A program made the translations under genes and the position numbers. From Sulfotelmatobacter sp049792875 (GTDB taxonomy: Bacteria; Acidobacteriota; Terriglobia; Terriglobales; Acidobacteriaceae): a DNA stretch of 64,000 nucleotides. The DNA is taken from NCBI GenBank assembly GCA_049792875.1, contig JBARBI010000122.1:1-64000 (forward strand), written 5' to 3'. The stretch's first letter is position 1. Every line of letters starts with the position of its first letter. Positions 33,656-42,234 of the stretch are shown here, piece after piece. The notes beneath the pieces were generated by a model. The model did not search any database and had not been told where the DNA came from. It saw nothing but the letters and a program-made list of their open reading frames with translations.

Positions 33656-36600
33656 TTGCACAAATTCAGATCGCGTTTAGCGCGTTGTATTTCTACGTGC
33701 GCCTTTCTGCTGCTACCTTTATTGTTGCCAACGATTGCCTTGACTCAGTCGGTTCCCCAGGAACTGGGGAGTGGGCTCAAATGGCGCCTGATTGGCCCTT
33801 TCCGCGGGGGACGCGCCGTCGCGGTGTCCGGTGTGCCGGGCGACTCGACCACTTTCTATTTTGGATCGGTCAATGGCGGGATCTGGAAAACGACGGACGC
33901 TGGAGTTGTGTGGACGCCGATCTTTGACGGCCAGCCGGTGGCCTCGATTGGGGCACTGGCCGTGGCTCCCTCCGATCCCAAAATTATCTACGCGGGAACC
34001 GGTGAGTCCGACATTCGCGAGGACCTCTCTTCCGGCAACGGCGTTTACCGCTCCACTGACGGCGGTGCAACGTGGAATCATATCGGGCTGGAAGACACGC
34101 GCCAGATCAGCCGGATCATCATTGACCCGCAGAATCCGAATGTCGTTTATGCAGGCGCTCTCGGACATGTTTTTGGTCCGAGCGAACAACGCGGCATCTT
34201 TAAGTCCGTTGATGGAGGCGCGCATTGGAAGCGGGTTCTCGATCTGGGCCCTGCGATCGGCATTTCAGATCTGGCGATGAGTTCCGCCACTCCTCAGGTC
34301 TTGTTTGCCGGTGCATGGCATGTGCGGCGTCCGCCCTGGAGCACGTACGCTCCGATCGAGGGACCAGGAAGTGGTCTGTACCGTTCTCAGAATGGCGGCA
34401 AGACCTGGGCTCGGCTCGACGGAAAGGGGCTGCCGGAAGGTGATTGGGGGCGCGTGGGAGTCGACGTTGCGCCGGACGGCAAGCGCGTGTACGCGCTCAT
34501 TGTTCTGCAGGACGAGATCCAACCCCAGACCCAAGTTGGAAAATCCGGTCTATATCGCTCCGACGATGGAGGCAACAGCTGGGCATTGGCCAACTCCGCT
34601 CCTCCACTGACCAGCCGCGCCTGGTACTTCAATCGCATCACGATCGATCCCCACAACCCTGACGTGATCTACATTCCGAACGTCGCCCTTTATCGATCCG
34701 AGGATGGCGGAAAGACTGTTTCGGTGGTGCGCGGTGCTCCGGGCGGCGACGATTATCACCAGCTCTGGATCGATCCGAAAAATTCCGCCAGCATGGTTCT
34801 GGGAACCGACCAGGGAACCACGATCAGCCTCAACCGCGGCCAGACTTGGAGCAGTTGGTATAACCAACCCACGGCGCAGTTGTATCACGTGACTACCGAC
34901 AACCAGTTTCCCTATGTTGTATATGGCGCGCAGCAGGATAGCGGCAGCGCCGCGGTGCTAAGCCGCACCGACCACGGTCAAATTACGCCGCGGGACTGGT
35001 TTCTTCCCGGCGGCAGCGAAAGCGGATATCTTGTGGTCGATCCGAATGATTCCGACATTATTTATGGGAGTGGGCCGTATGGTTCCGTGGCTCGCTTCAA
35101 TAAACGAACTGGCCTCAGCCAGGACATTACTCCATGGCCAGCCTTCGCATTCGATGTCGACATCAATCTGCGCAAGTATCGTGATCCATGGACACCCGCG
35201 CTCGTTCGTTCCCTGGTTGAGCCGGCAAGGCTTTATCTCGGAACGCAGTATGTGATGACGACCGTCGACGGCGGTCTGCACTGGGAAACCATCAGCCCCG
35301 ACCTCACTGGATCGACCCACGAGAAACCAGGGAGTCGCCCGACCCAGTCTCCGTTGACTCTCGAGAATGCTAAACCCGCTGGTTACGGGGTCGTCTTCAC
35401 GATCGCGCCATCGATGCTGGATCGCGATCTGATCTGGGCAGGTAGCGACACGGGATTGATTCACGTGACTCGCGATGGCGGAAAGAACTGGAAGGATGTG
35501 ACCCCGCCAGGGCTAGCCGATTGGAGCCAGATCTCTTTGATGGAGAGTTCGCATTTCGATCCCGCGGTCGCCTATGCGGCCGTCAATCGCAGCCGCATGG
35601 ATGATCAGACGCCTTACATTTATCGAACACGCGATTACGGAGCGACCTGGCAACTGGTCACGAACGGCATGGTTGCGCCCGCATTTTTGCGCGCCGTCCG
35701 CGAAGACCCACAGGCCAAGGGACTGCTCTTCGCGGGAACCGAATTCGGTGTCTACGTATCGTTTGACGATGGCGATCATTGGCAGTCCTTGCAATTGAAT
35801 CTGCCAGTCACTGGGGTTCGGGATCTCACCCTCCACGGGGACGACCTGGTAATTGCCACATTCGGGCGGTCCTTCTGGATTCTGGATAACATCACGCCGC
35901 TTCGTCAGGTGCAGGCATTGGATGCGGACAAAACCAGAGCCCCGTACCTTTACCGTCCCGCGACCGCAGTTCGTGTCGATAACGATTCGTTTCAGGGGAC
36001 GCCGCTTCCGCCCGAAGAGCCTGCGGCCGTGAATCCTCCGAATGGTGCGATGATCGACTATTTCCTTCCGTCTATGGCGCGCACTGTGCTGCTGGAAGTT
36101 TTCGATGCACAGCAAAACCTCGTCCGACGATTTTCTTCAGAACGTCATTCCTCGGAAGAGCAGGTCCCGACGAAGTACCTGCCGCTTCCCGTCGCGGAGC
36201 GGTGGTTCGCCAAGCCTGAAGTCCTGGAGAGAACGGCCGGCATGCACCGCTTCGTCTGGAACCTTACCTGGGGCAGTTCCGGTGGGCCGACCGCGGACGA
36301 CGATGCCGAATACCACCGTCCGAGCGGGCCGAAGGCGGTGCCCGGAATCTACCAGGTCCGCCTGACGGTAGATGGGGAGATTCAAAACCAGCCTTTGACT
36401 CTCATCATGGATCCGCGATCCCCCGCGACTCCCGACGTGCTGGCGCAGCAGTTGCAACTGGGTCAACAAATATTTGCCGAAGCCATTGCGGCCAGACGCG
36501 CTCTTGCAGAAATGGTGTCGGTTCAGAAGCAGCTTACGGAGATTCAAAAGAAGCTGGTGCAAGAGAAGTCGGAAACACAAAACGCACAACTCAAATCGGC

Positions 36601-36922
36601 GATCAGCGATGCTCAATCTGCAATTGGCAAGATTGTCCTGAATAAAGAACACCTGGCTGAAGAAGGCCCCGGACTGCAGGATGTCTACAATGCTCTGGTC
36701 TCCGCTCTGCGAGTTGTCGAAAGCGGGGACCGTGCCGTGCCTTCGCAAGCGATCGAGGTTTACAGAGAGTCGAGTCAACCGGCAAAGGCACGCATTGCGG
36801 AGTGGATCCGATTCAAGCAAACGCGCTTGGCGCAACTCAACCAACGACTGAGCGAAGCTCACTTGGCTCCCATCGCGATTGCTGAAATTGAGCGGGAAGT
36901 AGAACTTCTGGTGTCACGGTAG
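33656..36922 (+). CDS. Secreted BNR-repeat (VPS10/sortilin-like) glycosyl-hydrolase-type protein
   Basis: The frame is open from 33494, but the signal peptide (CISTCAFLLLPLLLPTIALT) sits at residues 66-85 of that frame; I place the start at TTG 33656, giving 1088 aa. The start remains uncertain. The body is a double ten-bladed propeller with Asp-box (BNR) motifs such as STDGGATWNHIG, SDDGGNSWALA, RDGGKNWKDV and DDGDHWQSL. The last 350 residues form a helical C-terminal part (about 930-1060, a coiled-coil-like stretch). The family is secreted and widely annotated as glycosyl hydrolase, although activity is unproven for most. A hairpin GCCCTGC/GCAGGGC lies upstream at 33481-33505. Confidence 0.8.
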   Translation: MHKFRSRLARCISTCAFLLLPLLLPTIALTQSVPQELGSGLKWRLIGPFRGGRAVAVSGVPGDSTTFYFGSVNGGIWKTTDAGVVWTPIFDGQPVASIGALAVAPSDPKIIYAGTGESDIREDLSSGNGVYRSTDGGATWNHIGLEDTRQISRIIIDPQNPNVVYAGALGHVFGPSEQRGIFKSVDGGAHWKRVLDLGPAIGISDLAMSSATPQVLFAGAWHVRRPPWSTYAPIEGPGSGLYRSQNGGKTWARLDGKGLPEGDWGRVGVDVAPDGKRVYALIVLQDEIQPQTQVGKSGLYRSDDGGNSWALANSAPPLTSRAWYFNRITIDPHNPDVIYIPNVALYRSEDGGKTVSVVRGAPGGDDYHQLWIDPKNSASMVLGTDQGTTISLNRGQTWSSWYNQPTAQLYHVTTDNQFPYVVYGAQQDSGSAAVLSRTDHGQITPRDWFLPGGSESGYLVVDPNDSDIIYGSGPYGSVARFNKRTGLSQDITPWPAFAFDVDINLRKYRDPWTPALVRSLVEPARLYLGTQYVMTTVDGGLHWETISPDLTGSTHEKPGSRPTQSPLTLENAKPAGYGVVFTIAPSMLDRDLIWAGSDTGLIHVTRDGGKNWKDVTPPGLADWSQISLMESSHFDPAVAYAAVNRSRMDDQTPYIYRTRDYGATWQLVTNGMVAPAFLRAVREDPQAKGLLFAGTEFGVYVSFDDGDHWQSLQLNLPVTGVRDLTLHGDDLVIATFGRSFWILDNITPLRQVQALDADKTRAPYLYRPATAVRVDNDSFQGTPLPPEEPAAVNPPNGAMIDYFLPSMARTVLLEVFDAQQNLVRRFSSERHSSEEQVPTKYLPLPVAERWFAKPEVLERTAGMHRFVWNLTWGSSGGPTADDDAEYHRPSGPKAVPGIYQVRLTVDGEIQNQPLTLIMDPRSPATPDVLAQQLQLGQQIFAEAIAARRALAEMVSVQKQLTEIQKKLVQEKSETQNAQLKSAISDAQSAIGKIVLNKEHLAEEGPGLQDVYNALVSALRVVESGDRAVPSQAIEVYRESSQPAKARIAEWIRFKQTRLAQLNQRLSEAHLAPIAIAEIEREVELLVSR

Positions 36923-37128
36923 GGACCCGTCGTGACGGACGGTCATTTCTTACCCATTCGATGTCAGAATCGCCACAAATTACGCTGATTCCTTGGCCGA
37001 GCGCCTGGTGAGACACCCGGGACTTTGATCTGGAACAAACAACTGGCAGGCGCAACCTCAAGTTACGTCCGCGCAACGGAATTTCTTCGGGCATCCGTCG
37101 CATATCCCCGCCACATAAGTGGAGAATC

Positions 37129-37158
37129 TTGACTCGCCACTTACATCTGCCTTACAAG
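37129..37158 (+). promoter_or_regulatory. Possible sigma70 promoter for the small-protein transcript
   Basis: TTGACT (37129-37134, five of six) is followed after 18 bases by TACAAG (37153-37158, four of six). The implied transcript would have a leader of about 235 bases containing the two hairpins. Confidence 0.35.
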
Positions 37159-37323
37159 AGTTTACATTTCTTAACACGGTACCCAGAGCATCTGTTGTCT
37201 AATAACGACAGAGGTGCAGAGCCTATATGCTCGCAGTCGCTCCATCCTCTGTTAGCGACGCTCTTCAGCCCCCCTGCAAATTGACTGGAGGCGAACGCGG
37301 CAGTGGCGGAAACCGCTGTCGCA

Positions 37324-37379
37324 CGCCTGCTCCGCAGGCGATCCTATATCAGTTGTCGGCAATGCATGCGCCGACAACT
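37324..37379 (+). ncRNA. Two tandem hairpins in the 5' leader of the 67-aa gene
   Basis: CGCCTGC (37324-37330) pairs with GCAGGCG (37334-37340) around TCC. AGTTGTCGGC (37351-37360) pairs perfectly with GCCGACAACT (37370-37379) around a 9-base loop. The second hairpin ends 19 bases before the ATG at 37399, just ahead of the ribosome-binding sequence GGGGAGG. They may regulate translation or mark a small RNA. No T-run follows, so they are not simple terminators. Confidence 0.5.
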
Positions 37380-37398
37380 CGGGGAGGCGTAGGGTGCC

Positions 37399-37602
37399 AT
37401 GCTCGAACCTAAGAAACAACCGGCCATGAACGCTCATTCACGATTCATGGATCAAGAGCCAGGCGCGAGCGCGCGGTCCGGACGACCGGAGGACGCGCTT
37501 GGGGAGTTGTATGAACTTCTCGAGACGTATGCACCTGCGTGGTATACCGAGGGGCACCATGACCGGGCAGAGTCTGCGTTGCGATCCGTCAAACAGCCCT
37601 GA
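37399..37602 (+). CDS. Small conserved protein, paralogue of 30054-30242
   Basis: The product is 67 aa. The C-terminal half (LGELYELLETYAPAWYTEGH followed by DRAESALRSV) is shared with the 62-aa protein at 30054-30242; the N-terminal halves differ. The W-Y-x-E core and the D-R-A-x-x-A-L end are conserved. It lies between a structured leader and the 3' end of the convergent response regulator gene. Function unknown; it could be a regulatory small protein. Confidence 0.7.
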   Translation: MLEPKKQPAMNAHSRFMDQEPGASARSGRPEDALGELYELLETYAPAWYTEGHHDRAESALRSVKQP

Positions 37603-37638
37603 AGAGTGAGGACGGAGACGGGAGTTGCGCTCCGCTTC

Positions 37639-38319
37639 TCATCGTTCAAAACGGTAGCCCGCCCCTGGTATGGTTGCAATGATCTGGGGCTTTTTCGGAT
37701 CCTTCTCCAGCTTCTGGCGCAGGCTTGCAACGTGTACATCCACCGTGCGAGTAAAAGTGCCCTCCTCATAGCCCCACACCTCCCGTAGAAGCTCGCCCCG
37801 AGAGAGGGTGGCTCCGGGATGCTCCGCAAAATAGCGCAGGAGTTGGAATTCCCGGGCGGAAAGATAGACCGGATGGCCGTCTCGGGTAACTTGGGTGCCG
37901 CGAACATCCATACGAATCGAGCCAAAGTTGAGAATGCCCTGGCCGAACCGCGTGGGGGCACGTCGCAACAAAGCTTCGACTCGGGCCATGAGTTCGAGGG
38001 TATCAAAGGGTTTTGTTACGTAATCGTCGGCCCCCAGCTTCAGTCCAACCACCTTCTCCGCGGTTTGGCCTCGAGCGGTTAGCAGCAGGATCGGGGTGGC
38101 CAGCCCGGCTTGCCGGATGTCGCGACAAAGGTCGAAGCCGTTGCGGTGAGGGAGCATGACATCGAGGATGAACAAATCAAAGGGCAGACGAGTCGCCTTG
38201 TCGAACCCTTCGTTGCCATCCCCCGCGAAGTCGATGCTGTAGCCCTCGCTTCGCAGCCGATCGCCTAAAGTAATTCGCAGTGGTTCTTCGTCTTCGACCA
38301 ACAAAATATTCTCGTTCAT
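37639..38319 (-). CDS. OmpR-family response regulator
   Basis: The product is 226 aa. The receiver domain (1-120) has the acidic pair E9-D10, phosphoacceptor D53 (FILDVMLP) and K103 (VTKPFD). The C-terminal winged helix (about 130-226) contains LSAREFQLLRYFAEHPG and the recognition segment TFTRTVDVHVASLRQKLE. It is the DNA-binding partner of the histidine kinase, whose gene overlaps it by 4 bases (ATGA, 38316-38319). It is the last gene of the porin-binding protein-kinase-regulator operon. Confidence 0.95.
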   Translation of the reverse strand: MNENILLVEDEEPLRITLGDRLRSEGYSIDFAGDGNEGFDKATRLPFDLFILDVMLPHRNGFDLCRDIRQAGLATPILLLTARGQTAEKVVGLKLGADDYVTKPFDTLELMARVEALLRRAPTRFGQGILNFGSIRMDVRGTQVTRDGHPVYLSAREFQLLRYFAEHPGATLSRGELLREVWGYEEGTFTRTVDVHVASLRQKLEKDPKKPQIIATIPGAGYRFER

Positions 38320-39800
38320 TTTTGAGAAAACAAGCCTGATCCGTGAGTTACACCTGCTGTGTGGGGATTGCTCTCCACGATGATGGGTAAGTGCAGTGTG
38401 AAAACACTACCGATACCCAGTTCACTGGCTACCGAGAGGCTTCCGCCCATGGCTTCCGCGATATTCTTGGCTACGGGCAATCCCAGGCCTGTCCCGTGGA
38501 TCTGGGCGGCGGTAACGGCTGGGCTGCGGTAAAAGGGTTCAAAGATGCGAGCAATTTCCGGCGCGTCGATGCCGATGCCCCGGTCCTGAACGCTGATGCG
38601 GACTTCCTTGCCACTTCCACCGGCCCCCTCGCCGGTGTAAGCGCGAATGCTGATCCAGCGCGCCTCGCCGCTGTACTTTACTGCGTTCACGACCAGATTC
38701 TGCAAACACTGGGCAAGGGCCGACAGATCACCGTTGATGTGGGGCAGTCCATCCTCGACGCGATGCTCGACTACAAAACCGGCACCTTGCACCAGTTCCA
38801 TGGTGCCGTCGACGACCGTTTCTACGATCTGCGAAACCGACATGGGGCGCAAGGCGTAGCGGACCGGATGCTCTTGGGTAGAGGCGAACGAGAGCAGCTG
38901 ATTTACCAACTCGGTGACCTGGCGACTTTGGCTGCGGATCAGCGAGCGATATCTCCCTAACTGTTCCTTTCCACCCACCACACCGTCGGCAACATTGTCT
39001 GCGGCGGAGCAGATAACCGTGAGCGGCGTGCGCAGTTCATGCGACACCGAGGCGACAAAATTCATCTGCATCCTGGCGAGTTGCAGGGTGCTCTGCACCT
39101 TGCTCCGCTGGATTGCCCACACAGAGACGCTCGCAAACAACAGGGTGAAGAACAGAACGGCAACCAGCCTGACGACCGACCGACGATGGCTGGCCGCTAC
39201 ATTCCCAACGCTCTTGGATGCCTGCTCGTCGTACAACCGCTTGATATCTTCGAGATCCAGACGCACGACCTCGAACGACGGCACGCCGCTGGTCAGATCA
39301 AGATCCACCGCCTCTTTCGTGCTGCCCTCGAGAATCGAGGCCAGCACCTCTTTCCGGATGTCATGATAAGCAGACCAATGCTCTTGCAGCCCTCTGCCCA
39401 CCTCAATCTCCTGAGGCGTTCTCGCCTCTTGCAGATAGTCGCTAATGCCCTGCGTTACCTTATCGTCCGCCAGATTCGACTGGTCGGCATATTCCACCTG
39501 CAGATTACTGTCATTGGTCGTTAGAGCATAGAGCGTGCTGCGGCGAGTCTCTTGCGCCTGGTATTGCAATTCCCCGATTTGGCGGAGACCGAGCACCGAT
39601 CCCGCGTACATTTGCTGTGCCTCCAGGTTGCCGCTGCGCAAGTCCCGAATCACGAAGATTCCCACGGCTGTTTCCGTGCCGAACACTAAAATCAGCAACA
39701 GAGTGTAGCTGTAGCGTGAGAGCGCGCCCGACAAACGATTCCCTCCCGTCACCGGACGAGTGGTGCTGGCTTCGGCCGCATGTTTGTCTGTGCCCTTCAT
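38316..39800 (-). CDS. Membrane sensor histidine kinase
   Basis: The product is 494 aa from ATG 39800, which follows the stop of the upstream gene by one base (the frame opens at 39863). Helix 1 (about 31-51) and helix 2 (about 210-230) enclose a 158-residue periplasmic domain that looks helical, like the 4-helix bundle of chemoreceptors. The cytoplasmic part has the HisKA H-box with H254 (SVSHELRTPL) and an HATPase with NLVVNAVKYSG, DRGIGI and GTGLGLP. It signals to the OmpR-type regulator encoded next. The neighbouring periplasmic binding protein is a plausible ligand-presenting partner; this is inference. Confidence 0.9.
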   Translation of the reverse strand: MKGTDKHAAEASTTRPVTGGNRLSGALSRYSYTLLLILVFGTETAVGIFVIRDLRSGNLEAQQMYAGSVLGLRQIGELQYQAQETRRSTLYALTTNDSNLQVEYADQSNLADDKVTQGISDYLQEARTPQEIEVGRGLQEHWSAYHDIRKEVLASILEGSTKEAVDLDLTSGVPSFEVVRLDLEDIKRLYDEQASKSVGNVAASHRRSVVRLVAVLFFTLLFASVSVWAIQRSKVQSTLQLARMQMNFVASVSHELRTPLTVICSAADNVADGVVGGKEQLGRYRSLIRSQSRQVTELVNQLLSFASTQEHPVRYALRPMSVSQIVETVVDGTMELVQGAGFVVEHRVEDGLPHINGDLSALAQCLQNLVVNAVKYSGEARWISIRAYTGEGAGGSGKEVRISVQDRGIGIDAPEIARIFEPFYRSPAVTAAQIHGTGLGLPVAKNIAEAMGGSLSVASELGIGSVFTLHLPIIVESNPHTAGVTHGSGLFSQK

Positions 39801-39801
39801 A

Positions 39802-40338
39802 CTATTTGGCTGGCGGCGTTTCGATCTGCAGCCGGTAGTCCTTGTCATCGGGCAAATGGCCATCGATGCGAATGACCTTTACTGAACTATCGAGATCGCT
39901 CGCTCGAACATAGCCAATCGCGCCCGGCACGTTGAACACAAACTTGCGCACACCGACTGGACTTGCCAGAGTCTTCGGAGAAACAATGGCTTCTCCGGTA
40001 AACAGTCTCTGCATGAAGTGTTTCCGGAACTCTTCCTCGTTCATCCGGCAAATGTCGCGGAGTGCAGCGGTCCGCTCCGGCTGCCCCGGCTCCATGGTCA
40101 CCAGGGTGATACGGCGCCCATTCGGCCAATGGCTCCGCTCCCCCAGAAAAATCCGGCGCAGCTCGGCAAAGTCGAGATCTTGCACCGGATTTTCCTGGTT
40201 GACGATGATGGCAAGGCTTTGCGCGGACGCACTCCTTTCCGGCAACGAGGCGGCCCGGGCTGGCCTGTTCGCCGGCGCTTCCAGAAGCAGTATGGAGGCG
40301 GCCACGATCGAAAGGACGCGAACTACACGCTGCACCAT
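39802..40338 (-). CDS. Small periplasmic phosphate-binding-protein-like protein
   Basis: The product is 178 aa with a signal peptide (1-29). Motifs of the PBP-like/PstS-related fold are present: AIIVNQENPVQDLDFAELRR, IFLGERSHWPNGRRI, FRKHFMQRLFTG and GAIGYVRASDL. At 150 mature residues it holds roughly one lobe plus the second strand set of a typical binding protein. It lies 9 bases after the porin gene and one base before the kinase, so it could deliver an anion signal to the kinase. It is not accompanied by ABC transporter genes. Confidence 0.8.
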   Translation of the reverse strand: MVQRVVRVLSIVAASILLLEAPANRPARAASLPERSASAQSLAIIVNQENPVQDLDFAELRRIFLGERSHWPNGRRITLVTMEPGQPERTAALRDICRMNEEEFRKHFMQRLFTGEAIVSPKTLASPVGVRKFVFNVPGAIGYVRASDLDSSVKVIRIDGHLPDDKDYRLQIETPPAK

Positions 40339-40347
40339 TGTTCCTTT

Positions 40348-41781
40348 CTAGAACGTAAAGCCGAATTGCAGCGCGAGACTACTGATCGAGGGCTGGTCTC
40401 GCAAGGTCGTGTGGTCGTATTGCAGCTTGACCGACACCGACTCGCTGGCATCGTAGCGCAGCCCCACCGACGGCCCATACTGCAGGCCGACCGGCCCACC
40501 GAAGCGAGGAGCTCCGATTCCGAAGACCGGCTCCTGATTCGCGGCGTTTACATACTGATATCGAAGATACGGCCGATAGGCGCCAAACGCTTTTGATATC
40601 TGGGAGTAGAAACCGGGCGTGTTGAACACTTGGGAGGGTCCCTGGGGCGCGTGACGAATCAGGACCACCTCGTTCAGCCACTCGAAATTCGGCACGGTGT
40701 AGATCGCGTGGGCGTCCAAAATCGTTTCTCCAATCGCCGGCTGGTTGACAGGAGTCAGCAGGTCCCGGTAGGCAGAGAAGCCGACCTGCAATCCATGAAT
40801 CGCTTCGGGACGGGCGAACAGGGCCAGATTAAACGCTTTGTGATTGTTCTCATCGACCACGTTCTGTACCGGTTCCGCAAACAATGGATTCTCCGAAGCT
40901 CGCCCGTTCCCGATCTCTGCCACATAATGCAAACCCCAGGATCCGGACGGAATTCTACCTGACACAGAGGCGCCCACCGTATGGATTGGCAGGATCCCGC
41001 CTTGGTCCTCAAACTCAAACAGGAAGGGACGTCCGGTCGTGGTCTGTAACCAGGTACTGTGGTGATACGCCGTGTTGTAGTAGCCGATCGCCGTATGAAA
41101 GCGACCAACCGAAAGGTTGAAGTAGTCATTAGCCGAGTACTGCAGAAGGTAGCGTTCCAGATCCACGTCGAAAACGTTGGCGGGCTGGCCCTGCAGCGGG
41201 CCCGCTTCAAAGACAATCTCGCTCAGGAACCGGAACTTCTCGGATACGTCGGAGGTCACGAAGAGGTCAAGCTCCCCCAGGGTGAAAGAGGTGGTCGTAC
41301 CCTTTTGGTTACTCCCCCCGAAGTCGATATCGCCGAAGCCCCGAATGCGCAACAGGGTCTTGCTGAGGTCCATTCTCTCCGGTCCTTGTGGGGACTCCTC
41401 CTGCAGTGAAGGCTCGGCTTGCGCCGTCGAGGTCGTCTGAGCGGGAGCAGAGGATGGGGTTACGCTGGGTGCTGTGCTCAAGACCGTGCTTGCTGCCACG
41501 ATCGCCGCCGCGTTGGGACCCGCGCTGGGAACCCCGCTGGGCGCTGGCGGTCGAGATGCTGCTTCCAGTTGCACGACCCTCGCTTCCAGTTGCTCAATTC
41601 TCTGGAGAAGCATCTGCATCGTTGCGGGATCCGAAGGTGGAGCACTCCCCGCTTGCTGCGCATGCGACAGGGTGCTCATCACGAGAATTCCCAGCAGCAG
41701 GAGCAAACGTTGCGTGACTCTCCCCGGGTCGTCGTGACGCCTGCGGGCAACGTTGAGAACGGGAAGAATTGAAGACCTCAT
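40348..41781 (-). CDS. Outer-membrane beta-barrel porin with periplasmic coiled coil
   Basis: The product is 477 aa from ATG 41781, with GGAGG 5 bases upstream. A signal peptide (about 25-42) leads to a short coiled coil (MQMLLQRIEQLEARVVQLEA) as found in trimeric porins, then a Pro/Ala/Ser/Thr-rich linker (about 75-130). The barrel (about 145-477) has alternating strands such as TTTSFTLGELDLFVTSDVS and ends in the aromatic signal LALQFGFTF needed for outer-membrane insertion. It is the first gene of the four-gene operon with binding protein, kinase and regulator. Substrate unknown; phosphate or another small anion is suggested by the second gene. Confidence 0.85.
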   Translation of the reverse strand: MRSSILPVLNVARRRHDDPGRVTQRLLLLLGILVMSTLSHAQQAGSAPPSDPATMQMLLQRIEQLEARVVQLEAASRPPAPSGVPSAGPNAAAIVAASTVLSTAPSVTPSSAPAQTTSTAQAEPSLQEESPQGPERMDLSKTLLRIRGFGDIDFGGSNQKGTTTSFTLGELDLFVTSDVSEKFRFLSEIVFEAGPLQGQPANVFDVDLERYLLQYSANDYFNLSVGRFHTAIGYYNTAYHHSTWLQTTTGRPFLFEFEDQGGILPIHTVGASVSGRIPSGSWGLHYVAEIGNGRASENPLFAEPVQNVVDENNHKAFNLALFARPEAIHGLQVGFSAYRDLLTPVNQPAIGETILDAHAIYTVPNFEWLNEVVLIRHAPQGPSQVFNTPGFYSQISKAFGAYRPYLRYQYVNAANQEPVFGIGAPRFGGPVGLQYGPSVGLRYDASESVSVKLQYDHTTLRDQPSISSLALQFGFTF

Positions 41782-42234
41782 CACTACCTCCGTCGACTAG
41801 ACAATCGCACTGACAACCGGGCCTCTACGGTCATGGCAGCCCGAAACGCGCCGCCTCCGGAGCAGTACCCAGCGAAAGCAAGTCCATACAGCTTGCGATT
41901 GCTCGCCAATCTGACTGAATTTTTCTTGACTCAAACAGCGGTACGCGAGGGTACCTGGTGGGGGATGATCAGGACGATTGTAAACGAAGAACGCTAAAAA
42001 TGCCCTTACCCTTTTTACCCATTGCGGCCGGACTGGTGGGGTCTGGAACCGCCGGAAAAACGCGTTTTTCCCCAGTTCTTGGATCGGTTGACACCGGGAT
42101 CGCCCAAGTGAAACCATCCCCGCCGTCTGCACTTAAGTCCCGCAGTCGAGGTCCAATATTTCGTTGCGGGACGGAACTGGAATTACTGTGTGGCGAACCG
42201 GTCGGTCGGGTGAATCAGGTCCGAGGAGGATCAG
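41782..42234. other. Divergent intergenic region
   Basis: About 450 bases between the porin operon (minus) and the rhamnosidase (plus). Both promoters must be here. I find no pair of boxes good enough to call, and no operator repeat. A TTGACT and a TTGACA hexamer are present but lack a matching -10 element. Confidence 0.4.

Larger units (their letters stand above)
36923..37398. other. Long intergenic leader region
   Basis: About 475 bases. The right part holds a possible promoter (37129-37158) and two tandem hairpins (37324-37379) ahead of the 67-aa gene. The left 200 bases show nothing recognised. Confidence 0.5.
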
